Source: Chloroflexota bacterium
Lineage (GTDB): Bacteria > Chloroflexota > UBA6077 > CF-72
Length of the DNA: 14,006 bases
Assembly (NCBI GenBank): GCA_019242065.1
Contig: JAFAWJ010000385.1
Location: 1-14,006 of the forward strand
Direction of reading: 5' to 3'
Positions 6,014 through 14,006 of this stretch are shown here, in pieces. Numbering within the stretch: the stretch's first letter is position 1; every line of letters begins with the position of its first letter. The notes below the pieces were generated by a model. That model saw only the letters and a program-made list of their open reading frames with translations, had not been told where the DNA came from and did no database searches. Position numbers and translations under genes: made by a program.

Positions 6014-7432
6014 TCAGTCCGCGGTGGTCACGCTCTCCAGCGTCGGCAGGCGAGTTCCGTATTCCGTGACCCAGTAGCGACTGGCTGCGGTCCGCTCCCT
6101 GGCCATTTTCAGCTCGTCCTCCACCTGCGATGGCGCTGGACCCCCCACCACGCCTCGCGCCGCCACGATCTGCTCCGGACGGAGTCCGACCGCCGATGCC
6201 TCGAAGACCGGCGAGAACGCCCGCAGCTCCTCGAGCGAGAAATCCGCCAGCCCGCGACCGGACGACTCCGCGGCCCGCACGATGCGCCCCACGATCTCGT
6301 GCGCCTGCCTGAACGGCACCCCCCGCTGCGCCAGGTGATCCGCCAGGTCCGTCGCCGCGATCAGCGGGTCGTCCGCGGCCGCCGCCAGACGCTCGGTCCG
6401 CCACGCGGCGCCGCCGATCATCGCCGCCGTCAACGCCAGCCCGTCCTGCACGACGTCGACGGCTTCGAAATACGGCGCCTTGTCCTCCTGCAGGTCGCGG
6501 TTGTAACTCATCGGCAGCCCTTTGAGGGTGACCAGCAGCCCGATCAGCGCACCGTAAACGCGCCCCGTCTTGCCGCGCACCAACTCGGCCACGTCCGGAT
6601 TGCGTTTTTGAGGCATGATGCTCGAGCCCGTGGTGAACGACTCGTCCAGCGCCACGAAGCCAAACTCCGTGGTCGACCACAGCACCAGCTCCTCGGCGCA
6701 CCGCGACAGGTGCATGGCGATCGTCGCCAGCGCACTCAGGTGCTCGATCAGAAAGTCGCGGTCGCTGACCGCGTCCAGGCTGTTGTGGGTCACGCCCGAA
6801 AACCCCAGCCGCCGCGCCACGTACTCGCGGTCGAGCGCATACGGCGATCCGGCCAGCGCCCCAGCGCCGAGCGGCAGCACGTCGGCGCGCACGTAACAGT
6901 CGCGCAGTCGGCCGGCGTCGCGCTCCAGCATCTGCCAGTAGGCCAGCAGGTGATGGGCGAGGTTCACCGGCTGCGCGCGCTGCAGGTGGGTATAGCCCGG
7001 CAGGATGCTGCGCGTGTGCCGCCCAGCGACATCAATGAGGGTAGATTGCAGCTCGGCGACGCCGGCGACGCCTTCGATCAGCGCTGCCCGGGCGAACAGA
7101 CGCGCATCCGTCGCGATCTGATCGTTGCGGCTGCGGGCGGTGTGCAGTCGGCCAGCGGCCGCGCCGACGCGCTGGGCCAGCTCGGCTTCGACCAGGCTGT
7201 GGATGTCTTCAAACGGACCGTCGAGGGCGGGCGGCGTGCGCAGCAACTGCGACAGACCCTCGACCAGCGCCGCGGCGTCCTCGTGCGGAATGACGCCCGC
7301 GCGGCCGAGCATGCGCGCGTGCGCGATGCTGCCCAGCACGTCCCACTCGAACAGTCGCCGGTCGACTGGCAGCGACGTGGTGTAGCGCAATGCGCGCTCG
7401 TCGAGGGACTTCTCGAAGCGACCGCCCCACAC
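6014..7432 (-). CDS. argH: Argininosuccinate lyase
   Basis: It cleaves argininosuccinate to arginine and fumarate, the last step of arginine synthesis, in the cytoplasm as a homotetramer. The 472-residue protein begins with WGGRF (family signature), has SRNDQ at 101-105, GYTHLQRAQP at 146-155 (H149 corresponds to the catalytic-region histidine) and the fumarase/aspartase superfamily signature GSSIMPQKRNP at 269-279 with the flexible-loop serine (S271). The C-terminus follows the usual pattern of the family. The start is GTG at 7432, 10 nt after the argG stop; there is no good in-frame alternative or clear Shine-Dalgarno. It follows argG in the order normal for many bacteria. Length is normal (about 460-480). 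Confidence 0.97.
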   Translation of the reverse strand: MWGGRFEKSLDERALRYTTSLPVDRRLFEWDVLGSIAHARMLGRAGVIPHEDAAALVEGLSQLLRTPPALDGPFEDIHSLVEAELAQRVGAAAGRLHTARSRNDQIATDARLFARAALIEGVAGVAELQSTLIDVAGRHTRSILPGYTHLQRAQPVNLAHHLLAYWQMLERDAGRLRDCYVRADVLPLGAGALAGSPYALDREYVARRLGFSGVTHNSLDAVSDRDFLIEHLSALATIAMHLSRCAEELVLWSTTEFGFVALDESFTTGSSIMPQKRNPDVAELVRGKTGRVYGALIGLLVTLKGLPMSYNRDLQEDKAPYFEAVDVVQDGLALTAAMIGGAAWRTERLAAAADDPLIAATDLADHLAQRGVPFRQAHEIVGRIVRAAESSGRGLADFSLEELRAFSPVFEASAVGLRPEQIVAARGVVGGPAPSQVEDELKMARERTAASRYWVTEYGTRLPTLESVTTAD

Positions 7433-7442
7433 GTGAAAAGAG

Positions 7443-8729
7443 CTAGCTTGACCTTGATCCAGGTTCTGGATCGTCGATGGTCGGCGCCACGAGACTGCGA
7501 ATCTCGGGGGCGCTGCCGGCGCCGAGCTGCACGCGGGCCTGGGTGCGCAACCCCTGGCTGAACAGCTTGATGAACGCGACGGCCGCGTCGTGATCGAACT
7601 GATCGCCCGTCTCGTAGGTCGCCAGATTGAAGTCGTACAGCGACAGCGGCGAGCGCCGGCCGACGGCCACGGCCTGGCCCTTCAACAGCCGCATGTTCAC
7701 ACTCCCGGTCACGTGCTGCTGCGTGCTGGCCACGTAGTACGACAGGTCGCGGTAGTGACCCGAGAACATGCGTCCGTCGTAGATCAGCTGCGCCATCTCG
7801 TCGGCCACAATCGCCTTGAAGCGGCGTTGTTCGCGGCTCAGCGTCAGCCCTTCGAGTGACGCGTGGGCCGTGTGCAGCACGATCGCCGCCGGCGCCTCGT
7901 ACACCTCGCGCGACTTGATGCCGACCAGCCGGTCCTCGACGTGGTCGATGCGCCCCACGCCGTGCGCGCCGCCCAGTTCATTCAGCCGCGTCACCAGCGT
8001 CACCGGGTCGAGCCGCTCGGTGTGCTCGGCATCGTCGCCCAGCGCCACCGGAATGCCCTTTTCGAAGTCGATCGTGACGTACGTGGGCTCCTCAGGTGCA
8101 AAGCGCGGATTGATGGTCCAGGCGTAGGCGTCTTCGGGCGGCTCGTTCCAGGGATCTTCGAGCACGCCCGCCTCGATGCTACGACCCCACAGGTTCGCGT
8201 CGACCGAATACGGGCTCGCGGCAGTGACCGGCACGGGGATGCTGTGCTCCTGGGCGTAACGAATCTCTTCGTCACGCGTCATGCGCCATTCACGCACCGG
8301 GGCGATGATGCTCAACTCGGGCGCCAGCGCCTGAATCGAGACGTCGAAGCGCACCTGGTCGTTGCCTTTGCCGGTACACCCGTGCGCGACGGCAGCGGCG
8401 CCTTCGCGCCGCGCGCAGTCGACCAGGAACTTGGCAATCAGCGGCCGGGCCAGTGCCGTCGCCAGCGGGTAGACGTGCTGGTACAGCGTGCCCGCCTGCA
8501 GTGACGGAAAGGCGAAGTCGTGGACGAACGCCTCCCTGGCATCGACGATAAACGCCTGGATCGCGCCCGTACGGAGCGCTTTCTGCTGCACGACCTCGAA
8601 GTCCGCTTCATTGCCCACGTTGACCGTGAGGGCAATGACGTCGAGGTCGTACTTTTCGTTGATCCAGCGGATGGCCACCGAAGTGTCGAGGCCGCCCGAA
8701 TACGCCAGAACGACTTTGCCCTTGCCCAT
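7443..8729 (-). CDS. argG: Argininosuccinate synthase
   Basis: It joins citrulline and aspartate using ATP to give argininosuccinate, AMP and PPi. The 428-residue protein starts with the N-type ATP pyrophosphatase P-loop AYSGGLDTS (residues 9-17) and has HGCTGKGNDQVRF, the conserved citrulline/aspartate-binding block. Length is slightly above the usual 400, with a short extra C-terminal tail ending PEPGSRSS. I choose the ATG at 8729; an in-frame TTG two codons upstream (8735) is possible but less likely, and a CGAG lies about 6 nt before the ATG. It is 24 nt downstream of the PRC-barrel gene and 10 nt upstream of argH, so it is probably co-transcribed with both. Confidence 0.96.
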   Translation of the reverse strand: MGKGKVVLAYSGGLDTSVAIRWINEKYDLDVIALTVNVGNEADFEVVQQKALRTGAIQAFIVDAREAFVHDFAFPSLQAGTLYQHVYPLATALARPLIAKFLVDCARREGAAAVAHGCTGKGNDQVRFDVSIQALAPELSIIAPVREWRMTRDEEIRYAQEHSIPVPVTAASPYSVDANLWGRSIEAGVLEDPWNEPPEDAYAWTINPRFAPEEPTYVTIDFEKGIPVALGDDAEHTERLDPVTLVTRLNELGGAHGVGRIDHVEDRLVGIKSREVYEAPAAIVLHTAHASLEGLTLSREQRRFKAIVADEMAQLIYDGRMFSGHYRDLSYYVASTQQHVTGSVNMRLLKGQAVAVGRRSPLSLYDFNLATYETGDQFDHDAAVAFIKLFSQGLRTQARVQLGAGSAPEIRSLVAPTIDDPEPGSRSS

Positions 8730-8753
8730 ACGCAACTCGAAGGATAGCTCGTC

Positions 8754-9086
8754 TCAGCCGTGCCGCCACCCTTGACGGTCGACGTGCGCGTGGCTCACCT
8801 CCAGCACCACCGACGGCTTCTCCGCCGGACCGCGCCGAAAGTTCCCCGAATAGTCCTCCGCCGCGAGCATCGCGCTGAAGGGCACCCACAGATCGCGCGC
8901 GAAGGGCCGGTTCACCAGGAACTCGTCCGCGTGGATCTCTTTGACCTTGCCAATCTCCTCGCCGTCGAGGGACATCACCGGCATGCCGACCTCGACCTGC
9001 GCCGGGCCGGGCGATGACGCCTTCAAGATCTCGCTCTGCGGCACTGCGGCTTCCCAGGACTCCGAAGAACTGTCGCTCGTGCTCAT
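8754..9086 (-). CDS. PRC-barrel / DUF2171-like small protein
   Basis: This 110-residue protein has about 28 Ser/Glu-rich unstructured residues and then a small beta-barrel-like domain: VEVGMPVMSLDGEEIGKVKEI is the typical opening of PRC-barrel and DUF2171 domains, where a 'mod...dG.kiGkV' pattern is followed by strands, and it ends with VVLEVSHAHVDRQGW. Such domains occur in stress-linked bacterial proteins and in RimM-type ribosome assembly factors; no enzyme activity is expected. The ATG at 9086 overlaps the TGA of the upstream phosphatase gene as ATGA, so translation is probably coupled. The exact role is unknown. It sits between the phosphatase and argG. Confidence 0.72.
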   Translation of the reverse strand: MSTSDSSSESWEAAVPQSEILKASSPGPAQVEVGMPVMSLDGEEIGKVKEIHADEFLVNRPFARDLWVPFSAMLAAEDYSGNFRRGPAEKPSVVLEVSHAHVDRQGWRHG

Positions 9087-9859
9087 GGCGTAATAGTAGG
9101 CGGCTCACCGACCCGGTAAGCGAAGCCCGGCCCGCCGAGATACATGCCCGGGTCGACGTTGACACACCTGCCCTCCCGATACACGTACGCGCTCGTCACC
9201 GTCTCCGGTGGCGCCTGCAACATCCGCGGCAGCGGGGTGTGCCCATGGATGACCTGCCGCACCTCGAAGCCCGTCAGATACCGTGCGACATTCGCCTCGC
9301 CATCCGGGCCTGAAAAGGCGCGGTGCTCGCCGAACTGCTCCAGAAGCCGCTGCCACGCGCCCGTGTCGTCACCCTCCAGCACACGCCTGAACGCGGCGTT
9401 GACCTCACCCACAGACCCGCCGTACTCCAGGTACAACATCGCGTCGGCGTGCATGAACACGACTCCGCGCTCGACCACCAGCGCCGGCAGCGCCCCCAGC
9501 CAACCCACGTCGGTGTCGGTGAGCGCCTCGAGGTCCTCCAGCACACCGCCGGCCTCGATCCACGTCGAAAGAAACGGTTCGCCAAAGCGCCGCGCCGCGA
9601 GCATCAGCATGTCGTGGTTGCCGATCAGCACCACCACCCGTCCGCCGCGCCGCGCCGCGTCCCGCTGCACACGCTGCAGAAACTTGACCACGCCGACACT
9701 GTCAGGACCGCGATCGACCAGGTCGCCCACCACGACCAGCGTGCTGCCACCAGCGCACCAGTCACCCGCCGCGTCGATCACTCCAACCGACTGGAGCACG
9801 TGCTGCAAGGTCGTCAGGAAACCCTGCACGTCGCCGACCACCCACACGTCCTCAACCAT
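9083..9859 (-). CDS. Calcineurin-like metallophosphoesterase (serine/threonine-phosphatase / ApaH-like)
   Basis: The 258-residue protein has the metal-binding motifs in order: GDVQG at 9-13, GDLVDRGPDS at 45-54, GNHDM at 80-84, MHAD with H137 and HGHT at 205-208. These coordinate two divalent metals and act on phosphoester bonds in proteins, nucleotides or small molecules. In the first motif the usual GDxHG histidine is glutamine (Q12), as also in some ApaH-like enzymes. In the third, GNHD replaces the more common GNHE. Candidates are dinucleoside tetraphosphate hydrolase or protein phosphatase. The ATG at 9859 overlaps the GH63 stop by 8 nt, and a purine-rich AAGGCGG lies upstream. The stop overlaps the next gene by 4 nt, so the three genes are probably coupled. 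Confidence 0.88.
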   Translation of the reverse strand: MVEDVWVVGDVQGFLTTLQHVLQSVGVIDAAGDWCAGGSTLVVVGDLVDRGPDSVGVVKFLQRVQRDAARRGGRVVVLIGNHDMLMLAARRFGEPFLSTWIEAGGVLEDLEALTDTDVGWLGALPALVVERGVVFMHADAMLYLEYGGSVGEVNAAFRRVLEGDDTGAWQRLLEQFGEHRAFSGPDGEANVARYLTGFEVRQVIHGHTPLPRMLQAPPETVTSAYVYREGRCVNVDPGMYLGGPGFAYRVGEPPTITP

Positions 9860-12494
9860 CCGCCTTGCGCTCCGTCATCATGTTGGCGATCAGCGCGGTC
9901 CAGCCCGTCTGATGGCTCGCGCCGACACCCCGACCGGTATCCCCGTGGAAATATTCGTAGAACAGCAAAAAGTCGCGCCAGTGCGGATCGTTTTGAAACA
10001 GCGCCACGTCGCCGAAGACCGGACGCCGCCCATCGTTCCCGCGCACGAACATACGCTCCAGGCGCGCCGACAGGTCGTCGGCAATTTGCCGGAGGGTGCG
10101 CATCTCTCCAGATCCAGTCGGCGCTTCGACCAGAAAGTCGTCGCCGTAGTAGCGGTGGAACTTCCGCAGCGACTCGATGAGCAGATAATTGATCGGGAAC
10201 CAGATCGGTCCCCGCCAGTTCGAGTTGCCGCCGAACAAGCCCGTGCTCGATTCGCCCGGCTCATAGCGCACCTCGTATATCTGCCCCTGCAGGTTCAGTT
10301 GATAGGGATGCTCCAGGTGGTAGCGGCTCAAGCCGCGAATGCCGTAGTCCGACAGAAACTCCGACGGATCCAGCATGCGACGCAGCAGTCGCTTCATGCG
10401 ATGTCCGCGTGCCAGCGCAAACAACCGCCGGTCGTCCGCGCCAGCCTCGCGCCAGCGCGACACCAGGCTGGCGAGATCCGGCCGATGATTCAAAAACCAG
10501 TCCATGCGCCGCTCGAAGTTCGGCAGCTTCGCCAGCACCTCGGCATCGATGGTCTCGACTGCGAGCAGCGGGATCAAGCCGACCAGCGAGCGGACCTTCA
10601 GCTTCTGAATTTCACCCGACGGCAACTGCAGGACGTCGTAGAAAAACTCGTCTTCCTCGTCCCACAGCGGGATCCCCGAACCGCCCAGGTTGTTGAGTGC
10701 CGCCGCGATCCACAGGAAGTGTTCGAAGAACTTGGTGGCCACATCTTCATACGCCGCATCTTTGTGGGCCAGTTCCAGCGCGATGCGCAGCATGCTCAGC
10801 GAGAACATCCCCATCCACGCCGTACCGTCGGCCTGGTCGACGTGTCCACCGGTAGGCAGTGGCGCGCTGCGATCGAAGACGCCAATGTTGTCCAGTCCGA
10901 GAAAGCCTCCCTGAAAGACGTTGCGACCGTCGGCGTCCTTGCGATTGACCCACCACGTGAAGTTCAGCAGGAGCTTGTGAAACACGCGCTTGAGAAATGC
11001 CACGTCGCCGACTCCGGTCGCGGCGCGATCGATGTCGTAGACGCGCCACGCCGCCCAGGCGTGCACCGGTGGATTGACGTCGTCGAACGCCCATTCGTAC
11101 GCCGGCAACTGGCCATTGGGATGCATGTACCACTCACGCAGAATCAGCACCAGCTGGCGTTTGGCGAAGTCCGCGTCGATTCCGGCCAGCGCCACGCAGT
11201 GAAACGCCAGGTCCCACGCCGCGTACCACGGGTATTCCCACTTATCTGGCATCGCGATGACGTCCATGTTGTGGAGGTGGCGCCAGTCGGAGTTGCGGCC
11301 TTCCTGCCGCTCCGGCGGCGGGGCCGGTTCGGCGGGATCTCCATCCAGCCATTCCTCCAGCTCCAGGTGGTAGAACTGCTTGGACCACAGTAGCCCCGCC
11401 AGCGCCTGGCGGCGCACGTGCCGTTCGTCCTCCGTCAGTCGCCCGACACCCGGTCCGCCGGCGTAGAAGGCATCCGCTTCGGCGGCGCGCCGCGCCACAA
11501 TCGCCACAGCGTCGCCAAACGGATCGTCGTGTCTGGTCGCGGACAGTCTCAGCAGCAACACCTGTTGGGCGCCGGCGTCGAGCGACAGGTTGTAGTGGGC
11601 CGCCACTTTGGTCCCTTGCTTGCCGGGATTCACGGCCTGCAGGCGGCCATGGACGACCGCCTGATCGATACCGTCTTTCACGAACGGAGTCGGATTCGGC
11701 GCGCCCCACAAGCGCTGGATATTGGATTCGTTCTCGGTAAACAGCAGCTCCGGTGACTCTTCGGCGGCCAGCCAGTATGTCCCGAGGGTGGGGTGGCGTG
11801 CCTCCACCAGACCTGGCGCGGCCTGCCATAGCAGCGGCCGCGTGCTGTCCTGCAGTGGGTGATTCCACGACCAGGTGTTGTGGAACCAGAGCGTCGGCAG
11901 CGCGCGGAGGCGCGCCGCCTCGCTGCCGCGATTGACGATCGTCAACCGAATGACAATGTCGGCCGGATCGGCCTTGGCGTATTCGACCTGGACGTCGAAA
12001 TAGTGGTCGTCGGCGAAAATTCCGGTATCGACCAGCTCGTACTCCGGCTCCAGCCGCGTGCGGCGGCGGTTTTCGGCGACCAGGTCGTTATACGGAAATG
12101 CGCGCTGTGGATATTTGTAGAGCGCGCGCATATACGCGTGCGTCGGTGTGGCGTCCAGGTAGAAGTACGCCTCTTTGACGTCTTCGCCGTGGTTGCCTTC
12201 TGGACCTGTCAGCCCGAACAGGCGCTCCTTCAGGATGGGATCGGCTTCGTTCCACAGCGTGACGCAAAAGCACAGTCGACCGCGGCTGTCACACAGGCCG
12301 AGCAGCCCGTCCTCGCCCCAGCGGTACGCCCGCGAGCGTGCGTGGTCGTGCGGAAAGTAGTCCCACGCGTCGCCCTCGGGCGAGTAGTCCTCGCGCACGG
12401 TGCCCCACTGTCGTTCGGACAGAAACGTGCCCCAGCGCCACCAGGGCACGTGCTGCTCTCGAACCTGGACCAGCCGCTGGCGTTCAGGGTCCAT
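9852..12494 (-). CDS. GH63 family glucosidase (bacterial mannosyl-oligosaccharide-glucosidase-like), about 880 residues
   Basis: This cytoplasmic-type protein (880 residues, no signal peptide) belongs to the large bacterial group of GH63-like glycosidases. Its N-terminal block [19 protein letters not shown] and the stretch [21 protein letters not shown] are characteristic of the group. The (alpha/alpha)6-barrel part includes [12 protein letters not shown] (D556, a likely general acid) and a C-terminal [10 protein letters not shown]...HQTGW block with E847 as a candidate general base; these catalytic assignments are by pattern only. [13 protein letters not shown] is also typical of GH63. Natural substrates of this group are mostly unknown; alpha-glucosides or glucosylglycerate-type compounds are candidates. 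The start is ATG at 12494; a GGAG lies 12 nt upstream. It is 30 nt after the MetE-like gene and overlaps the phosphatase gene by 8 nt. Confidence 0.9.
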   Translation of the reverse strand: MDPERQRLVQVREQHVPWWRWGTFLSERQWGTVREDYSPEGDAWDYFPHDHARSRAYRWGEDGLLGLCDSRGRLCFCVTLWNEADPILKERLFGLTGPEGNHGEDVKEAYFYLDATPTHAYMRALYKYPQRAFPYNDLVAENRRRTRLEPEYELVDTGIFADDHYFDVQVEYAKADPADIVIRLTIVNRGSEAARLRALPTLWFHNTWSWNHPLQDSTRPLLWQAAPGLVEARHPTLGTYWLAAEESPELLFTENESNIQRLWGAPNPTPFVKDGIDQAVVHGRLQAVNPGKQGTKVAAHYNLSLDAGAQQVLLLRLSATRHDDPFGDAVAIVARRAAEADAFYAGGPGVGRLTEDERHVRRQALAGLLWSKQFYHLELEEWLDGDPAEPAPPPERQEGRNSDWRHLHNMDVIAMPDKWEYPWYAAWDLAFHCVALAGIDADFAKRQLVLILREWYMHPNGQLPAYEWAFDDVNPPVHAWAAWRVYDIDRAATGVGDVAFLKRVFHKLLLNFTWWVNRKDADGRNVFQGGFLGLDNIGVFDRSAPLPTGGHVDQADGTAWMGMFSLSMLRIALELAHKDAAYEDVATKFFEHFLWIAAALNNLGGSGIPLWDEEDEFFYDVLQLPSGEIQKLKVRSLVGLIPLLAVETIDAEVLAKLPNFERRMDWFLNHRPDLASLVSRWREAGADDRRLFALARGHRMKRLLRRMLDPSEFLSDYGIRGLSRYHLEHPYQLNLQGQIYEVRYEPGESSTGLFGGNSNWRGPIWFPINYLLIESLRKFHRYYGDDFLVEAPTGSGEMRTLRQIADDLSARLERMFVRGNDGRRPVFGDVALFQNDPHWRDFLLFYEYFHGDTGRGVGASHQTGWTALIANMMTERKADG

Positions 12495-12524
12495 AGTGCG
12501 CCGACGCTCCGGGCTGGTGAAGCG

Positions 12525-13670
12525 TCAGCGGCCCCAGAGCTCCTTCGTCGCCAGCCGCGCTCCCGCTACCAGTGATTCGAGCTTGGCCCAGGCAATCTCC
12601 GGATGGCCGACTCGAGTGCCAATGCCACAGTCGGTGCCGGCGATGACGTTTTCGCGTCCGACGACTCCCGCGTAGCGCACCAGCCGGTCCGCCACTGTGC
12701 CCGGATGCTCGATGACGTTGGTCGCATGCCCCACCACGCCCGGCATGAGTGCCTTGCCAGCCGGCAATTTCGTCGTCTGCCACACGTGCCACTCGTACTC
12801 GTGCATCGGGTTGGCGGCCTCCACCGAGTAGCACTCGGCGCGAACCTTGAGCGCCACGTCGACGATGTCCTCGAGCGGAATGTCGTTGCGGTGCGGGCCG
12901 TGGCCGCTGCCCCAGCAGATGTGCAGCCGCACACGATCTTCCGGAATACCGTCGAGGGCGCGATTGATGGCCGCCACGCGCAGGTCCGCGTACTTGTGGT
13001 AGTCCGCCACGCTCATGTCCGGGTACATCTGCCAGCCGTCAGGCAGGTCCGGATCGTCGATCTGCAACAGGATGCCGGCGTCGGTAATCGCCTTGTACTC
13101 CTCGTGCAGCGCATCGGCGATGGCGAACAGGAAGCTTTCCTCGTCGGGGTAGTGCTCGTTCCACAGCCAGTGCTCGACCGTGCCAGGCGCGATGGCCGGC
13201 AGATACGGTTCGACGTCCAGGCCCGCCGTGGCGGCCTTGAGATTCGCGATGTCATTCTGGACATTGGCCTGGCCGACATACTTCAACGGCTCGGTGCAGA
13301 AGAACGGCGCGTTCGCCGTTCCACCCCCACGGAAGGGGCCGACGCCAGCCGCGAAGGCGCCTGGAAACTGGGCCCGGTCGCGGGCGGTGACGTCGTGTCG
13401 CCGACCGTCGCCCTGGGTGGCCTCACGCTGCTGGATGCCGCTCATGCGCGCGCGCACATACCCCGAAAAACCGCCGCGCTTGCTGAACTCGCCGTCGTTG
13501 ACGACGTCGATGCCGAGGTCCGCCTGACGGCGCACCACGTCCTTGACGGCGCTGGGCAATACGGCCTTGAGCTCAGCGTCCGTGCCCGCATCGAAGACGC
13601 GGGCCACAGCGTCAGGTCGCGGCAGCGTGCCGGCGTGCGAGACAAGAATGCGTTCGGTGCTTCGGAGCAT
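12525..13670 (-). CDS. Cobalamin-independent methionine-synthase-like zinc methyltransferase (MetE C-terminal-domain-only type)
   Basis: The 381-residue protein is the size of one MetE barrel, about half of full-length MetE. It begins ILVSHAGTLPRP (residues 8-19), the family opening, and carries the zinc site expected in MetE: H250 and C252 in LHICWGS, E284 in YSVEAANP and C348 in AGTDCGIG. Zinc activates a thiol or related acceptor for alkyl transfer. Short members include methionine synthases of archaea, but also enzymes with other substrates such as epoxyalkane:coenzyme M transferase-like and demethylases, so methionine synthesis is not certain. The frame continues 273 bases upstream to 13943, but that region overlaps the divergent HpaB gene and lacks similarity, so the ATG at 13670 is chosen. 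It is the first gene of the seven-gene minus directon. Confidence 0.88.
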   Translation of the reverse strand: MLRSTERILVSHAGTLPRPDAVARVFDAGTDAELKAVLPSAVKDVVRRQADLGIDVVNDGEFSKRGGFSGYVRARMSGIQQREATQGDGRRHDVTARDRAQFPGAFAAGVGPFRGGGTANAPFFCTEPLKYVGQANVQNDIANLKAATAGLDVEPYLPAIAPGTVEHWLWNEHYPDEESFLFAIADALHEEYKAITDAGILLQIDDPDLPDGWQMYPDMSVADYHKYADLRVAAINRALDGIPEDRVRLHICWGSGHGPHRNDIPLEDIVDVALKVRAECYSVEAANPMHEYEWHVWQTTKLPAGKALMPGVVGHATNVIEHPGTVADRLVRYAGVVGRENVIAGTDCGIGTRVGHPEIAWAKLESLVAGARLATKELWGR

Positions 13671-13721
13671 ACGATGCAGGATATGAGCAGTGGCCGTCGC
13701 CCCGCTCTCTTGAGCTGATCT
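13671..13721. promoter_or_regulatory. Short divergent intergenic region with expected back-to-back promoters
   Basis: These 51 bp separate the MetE-like start (minus) from the HpaB-like start (plus). Promoters for both must be here or inside the opposing coding sequences. On the minus strand a CATATCCTG stretch near the ATG is the only weak -10 candidate; there is no clear -35 or inverted-repeat operator. Confidence 0.3.
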
Positions 13722-14006
13722 ATGGGAGCCCGTAACGGCGCCGAATACCTCGCCCGCGTCCGCGCCGACAACCGAGAAATCTGGCTCGACGGCGAGCGCA
13801 TCGCCGACGTCACCCGTGACCCCCGCCTCGCCCGCGGCGTCCACAGCATCGCCGCGCTCTACGACCTGCAACTCGACCCGTGCCGCGTCGACCAGATGAC
13901 CTACCCCTCGCCCACCAGCGGCGAGCGCGTCGGCCTGTCCCACATCCAGCCGCGTAGCATCGACGACCTGGTTCGCCGCCGCACCATGATCCGCACCTGG
14001 TCCGAG
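13722..14006 (+). CDS. 4-hydroxyphenylacetate 3-hydroxylase (HpaB) family, N-terminal part
   Basis: The frame from ATG at 13722 stays open to the right edge (95 codons). A TGA in the same frame at 13716-13718 fixes this as the first possible ATG. The N-terminal pattern fits the HpaB/PvcC family: GAEYLARVRADNREIWLDGE, then IADVTRDPRLARGVHSIAALYD and the motif MTYPSPTSGERVGLS. This family also includes 4-hydroxybutyryl-CoA dehydratase and aromatic hydroxylases that use FADH2 supplied by a separate reductase. FAD-binding and catalytic regions lie beyond the edge, so substrate is open. It is divergent from the MetE-like gene. The family call is reliable for the visible part. Confidence 0.85.
   Translation, partial: MGARNGAEYLARVRADNREIWLDGERIADVTRDPRLARGVHSIAALYDLQLDPCRVDQMTYPSPTSGERVGLSHIQPRSIDDLVRRRTMIRTWSE

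Noticed and set aside
5990..7561. A 523-codon open frame on the plus strand
   Set aside because: Opposite argH, whose signatures are clear; Arg/Gln/His-rich translation without any motif.
9144..11393. A 749-codon open frame on the plus strand
   Set aside because: It lies opposite the well-supported GH63 gene and the phosphatase. Its protein has no recognisable domain and a composition typical of antisense frames in high-GC DNA.
12603..13718. A 371-codon open frame on the plus strand
   Set aside because: Antisense to the MetE-like gene, which has all zinc-ligand motifs. It does end just before the true HpaB-like start in the same frame, but a TGA separates them.
13671..13943. N-terminal extension of the MetE-like protein
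   Set aside because: The frame is open, but the extension has no similarity to the family, which begins near ILVSHAGTLPRP, and it is antisense to the HpaB-like gene.

Overview
The window is a dense, high-GC piece of bacterial chromosome with thirteen protein genes, two of them cut by the window edges. I see no RNA genes, mobile elements, CRISPR arrays or long repeats. No gene-free stretch exceeds 300 bases; the largest gap is 654-786. About five of the thirteen starts are GTG, Shine-Dalgarno sequences are sparse, and neighbouring genes often overlap by a few bases. The gene content (an RskA-type anti-sigma with its ECF sigma, a geranylgeranyl-reductase-family flavoprotein, a large bacterial GH63 glucosidase, a core-only MetE-like protein) fits a soil or environmental member of Chloroflexota or a nearby phylum. 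That placement is inference from gene content and composition, not from a marker gene.

Left part, mostly plus strand (1-5118). The tail of an FAD-dependent amine-oxidase-like oxidoreductase is followed by an unrecognised protein with an N-terminal CPEC zinc-knuckle motif (787-1542). That gene converges on a minus-strand phosphoribosyltransferase (1553-2050), and a perfect 11-bp stem with a 4-nt loop sits between them, probably a shared terminator. From 2141 a tight plus-strand operon encodes a membrane anti-sigma factor (zinc motif, one membrane helix, RskA-like exterior domain), its ECF sigma factor (GTG start overlapping the anti-sigma stop), a geranylgeranyl-reductase-like flavoprotein and a HIT-family hydrolase. 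A plausible reading is an envelope-signal sigma switch that co-expresses an isoprenoid-saturating enzyme.

Right part, minus strand (13670 down to 5060). Seven genes run in one direction with gaps of 30 nt or less or short overlaps: a MetE-like zinc methyltransferase, a GH63 glucosidase, a calcineurin-like phosphatase, a PRC-barrel/DUF2171 protein, argG, argH and an AlkA-type DNA glycosylase. argG and argH carry out the last two steps of arginine synthesis; the other genes have no obvious pathway link to them. The directon ends by overlapping the 3' end of the HIT gene tail to tail by 59 bp.

Right edge. A divergent plus-strand gene (13722 onward) encodes the start of a 4-hydroxyphenylacetate 3-hydroxylase (HpaB)-family protein, separated by 51 bp from the MetE-like gene.

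I do not see a clear previously undescribed defence or mobile system. The most original items are the unknown CPEC/Arg-rich protein, the anti-sigma-first sigma operon tied to an isoprenoid reductase, the glucosidase-phosphatase-PRC coupled trio and the MetE-like/HpaB-like divergent pair.
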